Positions 9,176-18,083 of a stretch of DNA of 64,000 bases are shown here, in pieces. A model generated the notes under the pieces. That model had not been told where the DNA came from. It searched no databases and saw only the letters and a program-made list of their open reading frames with translations. This DNA comes from Bacilliculturomica massiliensis (lineage in GTDB: Bacteria; Bacillota; Clostridia; Peptostreptococcales; Anaerovoracaceae), in the NCBI RefSeq assembly GCF_900605495.1, contig NZ_LR027602.1, positions 607,797 to 671,796 on the forward strand, read 5' to 3'. Positions within the stretch are counted from its first letter, which is position 1. The number at the start of each line of letters is the position of its first letter. The position numbers were made by a program, and so were the translations under genes.

Positions 9176-9970
9176 TCAGTCCACGATGATGTCCAGCCAA
9201 TCCTCACGCATGAGCAGCCGGTCAAAAGGAAAGAAAGAGTTGAGCTTTGCCTGGAATTTCCGGTCAGTTACGTCTGTCTCCAGCTCTGTCAATCGGCAGA
9301 CCACTTCAGGTATGAGAACCTGGGGGCAGAGCGTATAGCGAAGGGGAATCCCAAGGGCATCGCCGAGGGACTGACAAAGGGCCAGCCCCTTTAATATATC
9401 GTCGGCGGTGGTGTCGCGCAGCATGTGTGTATTGCAGATCAGGCCGGAAACAGGGAGAGATAATTCCATTTCAATCCTTCTGATGTGGGCGCATGCGCCC
9501 TCCGTCGTACCTGTTTCCGGTCTGTTTGCATTGATCACGCACAGTATCTCGCAGTCTGGCCCGCTAAAGTATTTGTCGAACTGTACCAGCACCCGGGCCC
9601 CTGTGTCATCACCGCCCGCATCGACGACGGCCCTCGTCAGCGGGTCTTCCAGGGGTGCGCGAATGGAGGCGGTCACGGCGGGCAGATCTGCGGTGATGTC
9701 GAGATGATAGGTGTTGCTGTAAACAGCGATCCCTCGCTCCTCCAGATATGCCTGCCGCTGCCGGCTCCGAAAATAAGGGTTAGCTATGTCCAGATCGATC
9801 AGCGCGGTCTTCTGACCGCCGCGGGCTAGGGCCACCGCGTATTGCAGAGCGAATTCCGTCTTCCCGCTGCCATAGTGGCCGGCGATGACCGTAATTCGCT
9901 TTCCGCCAAGTAAAGGTGTCACAGCCGCATCCGGCGGCGGTGACGTGGAATTGGTACCTGCCATGTGCAT
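9176..9970 (-). CDS. P-loop ATPase (MinD/CobQ-like) in an oxidoreductase operon
   Basis: A 264-residue nucleotide-binding protein. The N-terminus has VIAGHYGSGKTEFALQYA, a Walker A variant with GSGKTE, followed by TALIDLDIANPYFRSR, like deviant P-loop ATPases of the SIMIBI class. ICNTHMLRDTT resembles the base-recognition (NTxx) segment. No iron-sulfur motif or membrane segment is seen. It sits between the CoA-transferase gene (stop at 9976) and the ferredoxin subunit, so it probably serves assembly or regulation of the VOR complex; this role is inference from position. The start is ATG 9970, not the GTG at 9979 inside the ribosome site. Confidence 0.75.
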   Translation of the reverse strand: MHMAGTNSTSPPPDAAVTPLLGGKRITVIAGHYGSGKTEFALQYAVALARGGQKTALIDLDIANPYFRSRQRQAYLEERGIAVYSNTYHLDITADLPAVTASIRAPLEDPLTRAVVDAGGDDTGARVLVQFDKYFSGPDCEILCVINANRPETGTTEGACAHIRRIEMELSLPVSGLICNTHMLRDTTADDILKGLALCQSLGDALGIPLRYTLCPQVLIPEVVCRLTELETDVTDRKFQAKLNSFFPFDRLLMREDWLDIIVD

Positions 9971-9975
9971 ATTGA

Positions 9976-11316
9976 TCACCTCTTATTGCTGTTTCGCCAT
10001 ATCTTCATTTTATTGGCTTCTCGGATCAACTCCTCACGGAAATCGGGGTGGGCCAGGGAGATGATGCGCTCCGCACGTTCCCAGACGGTCCGTCCCGCCA
10101 GATTTTGCACGCCCCATTCCGTAACGAGGTAAAAGGCCTGACTTCTGGGATCTGTTACGATGCCGCCTGGGGCCAAGGTGGGAACGATGCGGGATCTTAC
10201 CCGGTTCTCCTTTTTGTCAAAATAGGTGGACGACATACAGATAAAACCTTGCCCTCCCCGTGACATAAAGGAACCGGTGACGAAGTCCAGCTGCCCGCCG
10301 GAGCCGCTGATCTGGCGGACTCCCGAAGATTCGGAGCAGATCTGGCCGAACAGGTCCGCCTCCACGCAGTTGTTGATGGCCACCAGATCGTCATGGCATG
10401 CCATGACCGCCGGCGAATTGACATAGTCCACAGGACAGCCGCAGAGATCAGGGTTTTCGTGGAGCCATCGGAACAGCCGGGCGGTCCCCAGACACAGAGA
10501 CCAGACGGCCCGCCCGGGATCTACGGTCTTTCGTTTATTTGTCAGTTTTCCAGCTTCGAACATATCGAGATAGGAATCACACAACATCTCCGTGTGAGCT
10601 CCCAGGTCCTTGATATCGGACTGGGCGATCATAGCGCCGATGGCCACCGGCATTCCGCCGATGCCCAGCTGAATCGTGGAGCCGTCGCGGATGCGGGGCA
10701 CGATGAGCGAAGCCACGGCCCGGTCGGCGTCCGACAGCGGCGCCGGAGGCAGCTCCGGCAGAGGGCTGTGCGCTCCTTCGATAATCGCGTCCACTTCGGA
10801 AATGTGAATGCATTCGCCAAAACCGCCCATAGCCCAGGGAAGATTTTCATCTACCTCCAGAATGACCTTCTTTGCTTTTTTCAGGATAGCGCTGCCGGCG
10901 GATACAGTCAGGGACAGATTGAAATAACCGTCCTTGTTCATGGGCGTTACGGCCAGACAGGCCACGTCCACATCCAGCCATCTCCTGTAATACTCGGGGA
11001 GATTGCGGTAGGTCATGGGCATGTAGCTGCATTGGCCTTTGTCATAGTAGCGGCGTTCTATGCCGCTGAAATGCCAGCTGTTGTAATTGAAGCTTTCCTG
11101 ATCTGGATCCTGCTCCACGATCTGCAGGGGCCGCAGAGACAGGCCGCCGCGAATCTTTACGTCGGACAGCTCGCCCTTTCGCAGGGCGAGAGCTCCGTCG
11201 AACAGTTCGGGAATATTGGAATTCATTCCGAAATCTACCCAGTCGCCGGATGACACAAGCCCAGCGGCTTCCTGGGGAGAGACGAGTTTGCTTTTATATT
11301 CGTCCAGATAGCTCAT
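9976..11316 (-). CDS. Acyl-CoA:acetate CoA-transferase / acetyl-CoA hydrolase family
   Basis: A 446-residue family I CoA-transferase of the acetyl-CoA hydrolase/4-hydroxybutyrate CoA-transferase type. The GIGGMPVAIGAMI glycine-rich segment, and NNCVEADLFGQ with the glutamate expected to form the CoA thioester, are visible. It would move CoA from an acyl-CoA (for example isobutyryl- or isovaleryl-CoA made by the VOR complex) to acetate. The start codon overlaps the nifJ stop by four bases (ATGA), so the two genes are translationally coupled. Substrate specificity cannot be read. Confidence 0.87.
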   Translation of the reverse strand: MSYLDEYKSKLVSPQEAAGLVSSGDWVDFGMNSNIPELFDGALALRKGELSDVKIRGGLSLRPLQIVEQDPDQESFNYNSWHFSGIERRYYDKGQCSYMPMTYRNLPEYYRRWLDVDVACLAVTPMNKDGYFNLSLTVSAGSAILKKAKKVILEVDENLPWAMGGFGECIHISEVDAIIEGAHSPLPELPPAPLSDADRAVASLIVPRIRDGSTIQLGIGGMPVAIGAMIAQSDIKDLGAHTEMLCDSYLDMFEAGKLTNKRKTVDPGRAVWSLCLGTARLFRWLHENPDLCGCPVDYVNSPAVMACHDDLVAINNCVEADLFGQICSESSGVRQISGSGGQLDFVTGSFMSRGGQGFICMSSTYFDKKENRVRSRIVPTLAPGGIVTDPRSQAFYLVTEWGVQNLAGRTVWERAERIISLAHPDFREELIREANKMKIWRNSNKR

Positions 11317-14300
11317 TTCGCTGTTCCTCCGTTATATGACTGCAGGGACAGGGCCTTGTAGCGTTCGTATTTTTCTTTGGCTTCCGTGTCCGCCTGGGCG
11401 AAGAGCTCTCTGGCGTTCTCCGGGAAGGTCAGCTCCAGCGAGGAATACCGGACCTCGCCTTTGAGAAATTCCATATAGTCCAGGGTGGGCTCCTTTGAGT
11501 CCAGAATAAAGGGGCGTTCCTTCCTGTCGGGATTGTAGCGGTACAGATGCCAGTAGCCCGCGTCCACAGCCCGTTTCATCTCGCGCTGCACCGTTTTCAT
11601 GCCGGCTTTTATGCCGTGGTTGACGCAGGGAGCGTAGGCGATGACCAGGGAGGGTCCCCTGTACCTCTGGGCTTCGTCCAGAGCCTTCAGGAGCTGGACT
11701 GGGTCGGCGCCCATGGATACCTGCGCTACGTAGACGTTGCCGTAGCTCATCATGAGCATGCCAAGATCTTTTTTGCGGCTCTTTTTTCCGGAGGCGGCGA
11801 ATTGTGCCACCGCACCCAGGGGCGTGGCCTTGGAGGACTGGCCGCCGGTGTTGGAATAGACCTCCGTGTCGACTACGAGGACGTTGAGGTCCTCTCCGGA
11901 GGAGAAGACGTGGTCCAGGCCCCCGAAGCCGATATCGTATGCCCAGCCGTCGCCGCCCACCATCCAGACGGTCTTTTTCGCAAGCTGGTCCTGATGACGC
12001 AGGAGAAAGGCGGCGGCGTCTGCGTCCGCGCCGGTGAGCCGCGCGTGCTTCAGGGCGGAGACCAGCCGCCGCCCCGACTGGCGGGAGCTTTCCAGATCGT
12101 CAAAGTGGTCCAGCCAGTCTTTCAGCGCTGCTCTCAATTCGCTGTGGGAGCCGTCGCCGTTCTCCGGGCTTGTGAAACCGCCTGCTGCGGACAGCAGCGT
12201 CTCCGCTTTCATGCGCACCGCGTTCCGCTGCTGATTTATGGCCATAAACATGCCCAGACTGAACTCGGCGTTGTTTTCAAAGAGGGAGTTGGACCAGGCC
12301 GGTCCGCGGCCGGTTTTATCCGTAGTGTAGGGCACGCAGGGCATGGCTGCGCCCCAGGCCTGGGAACAGCCGGTTCCGTTGGCGATATACATTTTATCGC
12401 CGAACATTTGAGTCAGCAGTTTTATGTAAGGCGTTTCGCCGCAGCCGGCGCAGGCGCCCGAGAACTCCAAAAGAGGCTGGCGAAACTGACTGCCCTTTAC
12501 ATTCGTGAAATTTATAGCTTCCGCCTTCTCCGATAGGGTGAGGGCGAACGTCCAGTGATCCGGCCGCGGTGGGATTTCTGAGACGGGCCGCATGTGGAGG
12601 GCGCCGCCTTTTGCGGGGCAGACGTCGGCGCAGTTTCCGCAGCTGGTACAGTCAGCGGCGGAAAGCTGGAGGGTATAGCGGTACGACGTCGTGGAACCGC
12701 CTTTGGCGGGCCGGGTCAAAAAGCCGGCCGGCGCCATAGCCGCTTCTTCTTCGCTTAACAGGAAGGGACGGATGGCCGCGTGGGGACATACCAGCGAGCA
12801 CCGGTTGCACTGCAGGCAGGCGTCCGGATCCCACAGAGGCAGGTGTGTGGCGATGCCGCGCTTTTCGTAGGCGGAGGTACCCGGCGGCATGGTGCCGTCC
12901 TCAAGTCCCACAAAGGCGCTGACCGGGAGGTCGTCACCCTTCTGAGCGTTGATCGGTTCAAGGATACGTTCGATGATAGCGGGTTTTGCGGGCTTTTGCG
13001 CTTCAGCGCCGCTGAGGGTCTCCTGCTCTTCCGCGGCGCGACGCCAGGAAGCCGGAACCTTCACTTCCATGAGAGCGGAAGCGCCTCTGTCGATGGCGGC
13101 CATGTTCTTATCCACCACATCCTGCCCTTTTTTGCCGTAGGAGCGGACGACCCCCTCTTTCATATACTGGATCGCCTCTTTCGGATCGATGATGGACGCG
13201 ATCTGGAAGAAGGCTGCCTGCAGGATCATGTTGGAGTGACCGCCCAGGCCCAGTTCCTCCGCCGCCTTTGCAGCGTCGATGATATAAAAGCGGGCGTCTT
13301 TTTCCGCCAGACTGCGTTTTACGGCGGCGGGCAGTTTGTGCTCCAGCTGTTCCTCCGTCCAGTCGCAGTTCAGGAGGAAGGCGCCGCCGTTTTTCAGCTC
13401 GGACAGGATATCGTATTTCTGCAGATAGGTCTGATTGTGACAGGCGATAAAGTCCGCGCGCTTGACCAGACTGGTGCTCAGGATAGGCGCTGTTCCGAAG
13501 CGAAGATGAGACTTTGTGACTCCGAAGGACTTTTTCGTATCGTATTCAAAATAAGCCTGGGTGTACATGTCGGTGTGCTCGCCGATGATTTTTATGGAGT
13601 TTTTATTTGCTCCCACGGTGCCGTCTGAGCCCAGCCCCCAGAATTTACAGTTGCGGACCGCGGGGTTTTCCAGCGTGTAGCCGGCGGGTTCATCCAGAGA
13701 AAGGCCGGTAACGTCATCGGTAATGCCGATGACAAAGTTATTCTTTGGCGAGTCGCAGGCCAAATTATCGTAGACCGCTTTGATCTGAGCCGGCGTGGTG
13801 TCTTTGGAAGAAAGGCCATATCTGCCGCCGCAGATAAAAGGCGCGTTGGAATGGTTGGCCCAGACTGCGCAGACGTCCTCGCATAAGGGCTCGCAGGGCG
13901 CGCCCAATTCTTTGACGCGGTCCAGGACCGCAATTCGTTCCACCGACTCCGGGATGGCGGCCAGCATGTGCGCCGGGGAAAAGGGCCGATACAGGTGGAC
14001 CTGAAGGAAACCTACCTTTTCCCCTCGGCGGTTCAGATCCTCCACGGTCTCACGAACCGTTCCGCTGACTGAGCCCATGGCGATAATAAGCCGCCGGGCG
14101 TCCGGTGCGCCGTAATAATCAAACAGATGATATTCTCTACCTGTGAGCCGGCCGATCTTTTGCATATAAGACTCCACGATATCGGGGAGATTCCGGTAAA
14201 ATCCGTTGTTGGCCTCGCGCACCTGGAAGTAGACGTCAGGGTTTTGAACGGTACTTCGCATGACAGGATGTTCCGGGTTCAGAGCCCCCCTGCGGAAGGC

Positions 14301-14900
14301 TTCCACGGCGTCCATGTTCAGCAGGGAGCGGAAATCCTCGTAGTCGATGCATTCTATTTTCTGGATCTCATGGGAGGTGCGAAAGCCGTCGAAGAAGTGG
14401 AGGAAGGGGATGCTGCCTTCGATAGCCGCCAGATGCGCCACTCCCGCCAGGTCCATGACTTCCTGCACGCTGCCTGTGGACAGCATGGCAAAGCCGGTCT
14501 GACGACAGTTCATGACGTCCGAGTGGTCGCCAAATATGGAAAAGGCGTGGGTGCCCACGGTACGGGACGCCACATGGAGCACTCCGGGGTGACGCTGACC
14601 GGATATGCGGTGCATGGCGGGGATCATAAGCATGAGACCCTGGGAGGCTGTGTAGGACGTGGCGAGGGCGCCGGCTTCAAGAGCGCCGTGAACGGCGCCA
14701 GCAGCTCCGGCTTCCGACTGCATCTCAACCAGATTGACAGTCTGGCCGAACAGATTTTTCCGGCCGGCCGCGGCCCACTCGTCCGTCAGCTCGGCCATCG
14801 GCGAGGAGGGTGTGATCGGATAGATCGCGGCCACCTCTGTAAACGCGTAAGCGACATACGCCGCCGCTTCGTTTCCGTCCATTGTCTTTGTATGTTTCAT
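11313..14900 (-). CDS. nifJ: Pyruvate:ferredoxin (flavodoxin) oxidoreductase
   Basis: A single-chain PFOR of 1195 residues, the usual homodimeric length. It oxidises pyruvate with CoA to acetyl-CoA and CO2 and reduces ferredoxin. The N-terminal domain starts MDGNEAAAYVAYAFTEVAAI and YPITPSSPMAE; two 4Fe-4S motifs (CLQCNRCSLVCPH and CTSCGNCADVCP) lie near residues 690-750; the TPP domain has GCGETPY, GDGWAYDIGFGG and YSNTGGQ. The start is ATG 14900 with AGGAGGTG before it; the upstream in-frame ATG at 14924 lacks one. It is the first gene of the long minus-strand operon. Confidence 0.97.
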   Translation of the reverse strand: MKHTKTMDGNEAAAYVAYAFTEVAAIYPITPSSPMAELTDEWAAAGRKNLFGQTVNLVEMQSEAGAAGAVHGALEAGALATSYTASQGLMLMIPAMHRISGQRHPGVLHVASRTVGTHAFSIFGDHSDVMNCRQTGFAMLSTGSVQEVMDLAGVAHLAAIEGSIPFLHFFDGFRTSHEIQKIECIDYEDFRSLLNMDAVEAFRRGALNPEHPVMRSTVQNPDVYFQVREANNGFYRNLPDIVESYMQKIGRLTGREYHLFDYYGAPDARRLIIAMGSVSGTVRETVEDLNRRGEKVGFLQVHLYRPFSPAHMLAAIPESVERIAVLDRVKELGAPCEPLCEDVCAVWANHSNAPFICGGRYGLSSKDTTPAQIKAVYDNLACDSPKNNFVIGITDDVTGLSLDEPAGYTLENPAVRNCKFWGLGSDGTVGANKNSIKIIGEHTDMYTQAYFEYDTKKSFGVTKSHLRFGTAPILSTSLVKRADFIACHNQTYLQKYDILSELKNGGAFLLNCDWTEEQLEHKLPAAVKRSLAEKDARFYIIDAAKAAEELGLGGHSNMILQAAFFQIASIIDPKEAIQYMKEGVVRSYGKKGQDVVDKNMAAIDRGASALMEVKVPASWRRAAEEQETLSGAEAQKPAKPAIIERILEPINAQKGDDLPVSAFVGLEDGTMPPGTSAYEKRGIATHLPLWDPDACLQCNRCSLVCPHAAIRPFLLSEEEAAMAPAGFLTRPAKGGSTTSYRYTLQLSAADCTSCGNCADVCPAKGGALHMRPVSEIPPRPDHWTFALTLSEKAEAINFTNVKGSQFRQPLLEFSGACAGCGETPYIKLLTQMFGDKMYIANGTGCSQAWGAAMPCVPYTTDKTGRGPAWSNSLFENNAEFSLGMFMAINQQRNAVRMKAETLLSAAGGFTSPENGDGSHSELRAALKDWLDHFDDLESSRQSGRRLVSALKHARLTGADADAAAFLLRHQDQLAKKTVWMVGGDGWAYDIGFGGLDHVFSSGEDLNVLVVDTEVYSNTGGQSSKATPLGAVAQFAASGKKSRKKDLGMLMMSYGNVYVAQVSMGADPVQLLKALDEAQRYRGPSLVIAYAPCVNHGIKAGMKTVQREMKRAVDAGYWHLYRYNPDRKERPFILDSKEPTLDYMEFLKGEVRYSSLELTFPENARELFAQADTEAKEKYERYKALSLQSYNGGTAK

Positions 14901-15272
14901 TCCAAAACACCTCCTGGGTATCAATGCGTCAGAATACTAAAATAAAATTCAGATGGATTTTTTTCACTTTTAGAGTACAACGAAAAAAAAACGTTGTCAA
15001 AGCATTTTTGTTTGTAAAAATCAAAAAAACGTATATTTTTTATGTTTTTTTGTGTTTCAGAAACAAAACGATTGTTCAAATTCACAAATTATTCAGACTA
15101 ATACAAATAATCGGCGGTTGGATGAAGCGGGATCGATCTGCTTTTTTCGGATATTTAGCAGAAGAAATTTTTTGATTATATTACCTTTTTTTATTGAAAA
15201 AGAAGAATTTATAATGAAAAATTATAGAAGAAAACCACGGAATCTGCCGTGGAAGAAGAAGCTGACTGAATC
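14901..15272. other. AT-rich intergenic region between nifJ and greA
   Basis: No gene was seen. The left part carries the nifJ promoter (minus strand, 14972-15000). The rest is very AT-rich, with long A and T runs. TTGTTCAAATTCACAA at about 15072-15087 loosely resembles a Rex half-site pair, but the match is too weak to call. Short open frames here lack ribosome sites and coding character. Confidence 0.6.
14972..15000 (-). promoter_or_regulatory. Predicted nifJ operon promoter with operator in its spacer
   Basis: On the minus strand TTGACA (plus 14995-15000) and TACTCT (plus 14972-14977) are 17 bp apart. The spacer is an inverted repeat, ACAACG (14977-14982), a run of nine A, then CGTTGT (14992-14997), overlapping both boxes. 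An inverted repeat in this position suggests a repressor site. The protein is unknown. Confidence 0.6.
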
Positions 15273-15301
15273 TTGACAAACACTTAAAAGTACTTTATAA
15301 T
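15273..15301 (+). promoter_or_regulatory. Consensus sigma-A promoter of greA
   Basis: TTGACA at 15273-15278 and TATAAT at 15296-15301, with a 17-bp spacer, a perfect consensus in both boxes. Transcription should start near 15308, giving a 190-base leader before greA. Confidence 0.85.
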
Positions 15302-15311
15302 TTTAGGAATA

Positions 15312-15498
15312 TGAAACCAGCTTTCTAAAAAAAGAAAGGCTGCCCGGGTATAAAATATGTGCAGAAACACAGCTTATATAATTAGAAAATTTCAGCCGTG
15401 CGACGGCGAAATTTTCAGTGGATCGTGGCCATGCCGAACTGTCGGAGACCGCGATATGTGCTGTTTTTGACTAAAAATGAAAAAGGAGACAGGCAAGC
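15312..15498 (+). ncRNA. Structured 5' leader of greA (candidate RNA element)
   Basis: Four successive hairpins can be drawn by eye: CAGCTTTCT with AGAAAGGCTG (one bulged G); TATAA..TGTG with CACA..TTATA; GAAAATTTC-A-GCCGT with ACGGC-GAAATTTTC, a 14-bp stem with a GCG loop; and ATCGTGG with CCGCGAT. I do not recognise a known riboswitch or T-box here. The long structured leader behind a perfect promoter suggests regulation, or a separate small RNA. The call is speculative. Confidence 0.4.
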
Positions 15499-15972
15499 AT
15501 GGAAGATGAAATTCTGTTAACAAAAGAAGGTTATGACAAGCTCGTGGCGGAACACGAGGAATTGGTGTCGGTGAGAAGAGCCGAGGTGGCGGAGAGGATC
15601 AAAGAAGCGATCTCCTACGGGGATATTTCGGAGAACTCCGAGTACGACTCCGCGAAGAACGAGCAGGCGGAACTGGAAGAAAAAATACTTAAAATCGAAA
15701 ATATGCTGCGCAAGGGAAAGATCATCGACGATTCGGATCTGACCGGGGAGCATGTAAACCTGGGTCTCACGGTCAAAGTGCTGGATGTGGAGACAAACGA
15801 AGAGATGGAGTACACCATCGTGGGTTCCACGGAAGCGGACCCCTTTGAGGGAAAGATCTCCAACGAATCCCTTGTGGGCAAGTCCCTGCTGGGAAAAGCC
15901 GTAGGCGACGTGGTCGAGATCCAGGCGGAAGTAGGCGTTTTGGAGTACAAAGTGCTGGAGATCCGCAAGTAG
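15499..15972 (+). CDS. greA: Transcription elongation factor GreA
   Basis: A 157-residue GreA, the standard length. It rescues backtracked RNA polymerase by stimulating cleavage of the nascent RNA. The N-terminal coiled coil contains the tip motif GDISENSEYDSAKNEQ with the acidic residues needed for activity, and the C-terminal globular domain (from about residue 85) has the family pattern. AAGGAG precedes ATG 15499. It is followed after 160 bp by lysS, a frequent order in Bacillota. Confidence 0.97.
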   Translation: MEDEILLTKEGYDKLVAEHEELVSVRRAEVAERIKEAISYGDISENSEYDSAKNEQAELEEKILKIENMLRKGKIIDDSDLTGEHVNLGLTVKVLDVETNEEMEYTIVGSTEADPFEGKISNESLVGKSLLGKAVGDVVEIQAEVGVLEYKVLEIRK

Positions 15973-16052
15973 TACAGTTTCGCGGGAAGGCTGTCGTGAA
16001 CAGGACCTTCTAAATTGGCGCAGCCCGTGGCCGGGAGCGCCTCCGGAGAGCC

Positions 16053-16084
16053 GCTATGCAGCCCGCGCCGTTACGGCGCGGGTC
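16053..16084 (+). other. GC-rich hairpin between greA and lysS
   Basis: CCCGCGCCG at about 16063-16071, loop TTA, then CGGCGCGGG. The run after it (TCTGTCTG) is only weakly T-rich, so it is a poor intrinsic terminator and may be an attenuator or a read-through structure. No T-box core sequence was found before lysS. Confidence 0.4.
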
Positions 16085-16132
16085 TGTCTGCATAAAACAA
16101 GGGTATCTGCTGATATCCGGAAAAGAGGAAAT

Positions 16133-17665
16133 ATGAGTGAAGAATTGAACAGAGACGCAATGACGCCGGAAGCGGACGAGCTGGACCTGAACGAACAGCG
16201 CAGGATCCGCCGGGAAAAGCTGGCCAAGCTGCAGGCTATGGGCAGAAATCCGTTCCTCATCGAAAAGTGGGACGTGGACCATCACAGCAAAGACATCAAA
16301 GACAACTTTGACGACATGGACGGAAAACCTGTGGTGATCGCCGGACGGATCACGGCCAAACGTCAGATGGGCAAAGCCTCTTTTATCGATATCCAGGACA
16401 AGCAGGGAAAAATTCAGGTTTATGTTCGTCAGGACGCCATTACTCCGGAGGAATATGAGATCTTTCTGACCTACGACCTGGGCGATATCCTGGGCGTCAA
16501 GGGAGAGGTATTCAAGACGAGACACGGCGAGATCTCCGTGAAGGCCGAGGAGGCGGTGCTTTTGTCCAAGTCCCTCCAGCCGCTGCCTGACAAATGGCAT
16601 GGCCTGAAGGATCAGGATCAGCGCTACAGGCAGAGATATGTGGATCTGATCGTCAATCCGGATGTGAAAGAGACATTCATCATGCGGGCAAAGATCATCA
16701 AGGAGATCAAACGCGTTCTGGAGGACGAGTTCGGATATCTGGAAGTGGATACGCCGATCCTGACCACCATCGCAGGCGGAGCCAACGCCAGACCCTTTGA
16801 GACACATCACAACACGCTGGATCTGGACATGAAGCTGCGCATATCCAACGAGCTGTATCTGAAGCGTCTGATCGTGGGCGGCCTGGACCGGGTTTATGAG
16901 ATGGGCAAAATGTTCCGGAACGAAGGCATGGACAGAAACCACAATCCGGAATTCACGTCCATGGAGTGCTACATGGCCTACGGGAATATGGAAAATACCA
17001 TGGAAGTCACCGAGCGGGTGGTCTCCCAGGCCGCGCTGGCCGCTACGGGCAGCATGGTCATCGAATATCAGGGCAAGACGTTCGATCTGACTCCGCCGTG
17101 GAGAAGACTGAACATGGCCGACGCCGTGAAAGAGATCACTGGAGTGGACTTCAGCGCCATCGAGACCGACGAGGAGGCCAGAAAAGCCGCCCTTGAAAAA
17201 GGGATGGATCCGGAGGATGTGAAAGATTGGACCAGAGGAAAGATCCTGGCGGAGATGTTCGAGGAGTTCTGCGAGGATGTTCCGGGATATCTGGACGGGC
17301 CTGTGTTCATCGTCGGCCATCCTGTAGAGGTTTCGCCGCTGGCAAAGAGAGATCCTGTGGATCCGAGAATCACCCGGCGCTTCGAGGCATATGTAAACGG
17401 CTGGGAGATCGCCAACGCCTTCTCCGAGCTCAACGATCCCATCGATCAGTACGAGAGGTTCAAAGTGCAGCAGGCGCAGCTTGACGACGGAACCGACGAC
17501 GAGGCGCATCCCATGGATATGGACTTCGTAAACGCGCTGGAGGTGGGTCTGCCGCCCACAGGCGGTCTGGGGATCGGAATCGACCGTGTGATCATGCTGA
17601 TCACCGACGCGCCCTCCATCAGAGATATCATTCTGTTCCCCACCATGAAGCCGGTGGACAAGTAA
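16133..17665 (+). CDS. lysS: Lysyl-tRNA synthetase, class II
   Basis: Charges tRNA-Lys with lysine. The 510-residue protein has the N-terminal OB-fold anticodon-binding domain (about 60-180) and a class II catalytic core with motif 2 FRNEGMDRNHNPEFTSME and motif 3 GLGIGIDRVIM. This length is normal for bacterial LysS. GAGGAAAT precedes ATG 16133. The greA-lysS order is conserved in many Clostridia and Bacilli. Confidence 0.97.
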   Translation: MSEELNRDAMTPEADELDLNEQRRIRREKLAKLQAMGRNPFLIEKWDVDHHSKDIKDNFDDMDGKPVVIAGRITAKRQMGKASFIDIQDKQGKIQVYVRQDAITPEEYEIFLTYDLGDILGVKGEVFKTRHGEISVKAEEAVLLSKSLQPLPDKWHGLKDQDQRYRQRYVDLIVNPDVKETFIMRAKIIKEIKRVLEDEFGYLEVDTPILTTIAGGANARPFETHHNTLDLDMKLRISNELYLKRLIVGGLDRVYEMGKMFRNEGMDRNHNPEFTSMECYMAYGNMENTMEVTERVVSQAALAATGSMVIEYQGKTFDLTPPWRRLNMADAVKEITGVDFSAIETDEEARKAALEKGMDPEDVKDWTRGKILAEMFEEFCEDVPGYLDGPVFIVGHPVEVSPLAKRDPVDPRITRRFEAYVNGWEIANAFSELNDPIDQYERFKVQQAQLDDGTDDEAHPMDMDFVNALEVGLPPTGGLGIGIDRVIMLITDAPSIRDIILFPTMKPVDK

Positions 17666-17784
17666 GCCTTCTCAGCATAGGACGCACGCTCTGTGAAGAA
17701 AGGCGAACAACGAATATAGATTTCACTTCTGTGACAACAAATGCTGCGGCGGATCCTGCAAAACAGGATGACGCAGTACGAAGG

Positions 17785-17820
17785 GCTGACCTGGCGATCA
17801 AAGCCAGGCAGCTCTTTTTT
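17785..17820 (+). terminator. lysS terminator
   Basis: GCTG-A-CCTGGC (17785-17795) pairs with GCCAGG-CAGC (17803-17812), followed by TCTTTTTT. This is a standard intrinsic terminator for the greA-lysS unit. Confidence 0.85.
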
Positions 17821-17857
17821 GTTATTCCGTCAATATTGAGACGGAATAACAAAAAAG
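17814..17857. repeat. Perfect 18-bp inverted repeat, probably a bidirectional terminator
   Basis: CTTTTTTGTTATTCCGTC (17814-17831) is repeated as its exact complement at 17840-17857 around an 8-base loop, AATATTGA. T-runs stand on both sides, so it can end transcription from either strand. It marks the left border of the DUF4143 remnant. Confidence 0.65.
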
Positions 17858-17873
17858 TTTACCCTGTGAAAGT

Positions 17874-18083
17874 GTGCCCGCAGGGCGAATCATGTTTCCA
17901 AAGGAAACTTATTATCAGGTAGCGGCCAGCGTACTTGACCCCGGGACCTTTGACAGAGAGATTGCTCCACTGAAAAAGGTGGGAGATTACTACCCCAAGT
18001 ACATCCTGTCCATGGACGAAATGTCCATGAACGAGGACGGCATTAAGCAGATCAACATCGTTGACTTTCTGCTCAGCGAGTAA
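17874..18083 (+). pseudogene. Remnant of a DUF4143-type AAA ATPase (C-terminus only)
   Basis: About 62 residues that match the C-terminal end of the large DUF4143/AAA_14 ATPase family: ETYYQVAASVLDPGTFDREI, then DYYPKYILSMDE and INIVDFLL. Full-length members are about 400 residues with an N-terminal Walker A ATPase; nothing of that part remains upstream, where terminators stand instead. No ribosome site precedes the open frame. I read it as a decayed gene, left by deletion. These ATPases are often mobile accessory genes of unknown role. Confidence 0.75.

Noticed and set aside
15072-15087. Rex-type redox operator before nifJ
   Set aside because: TTGTTCAAATTCACAA matches the Rex consensus only in part, and it lies upstream of the predicted promoter.
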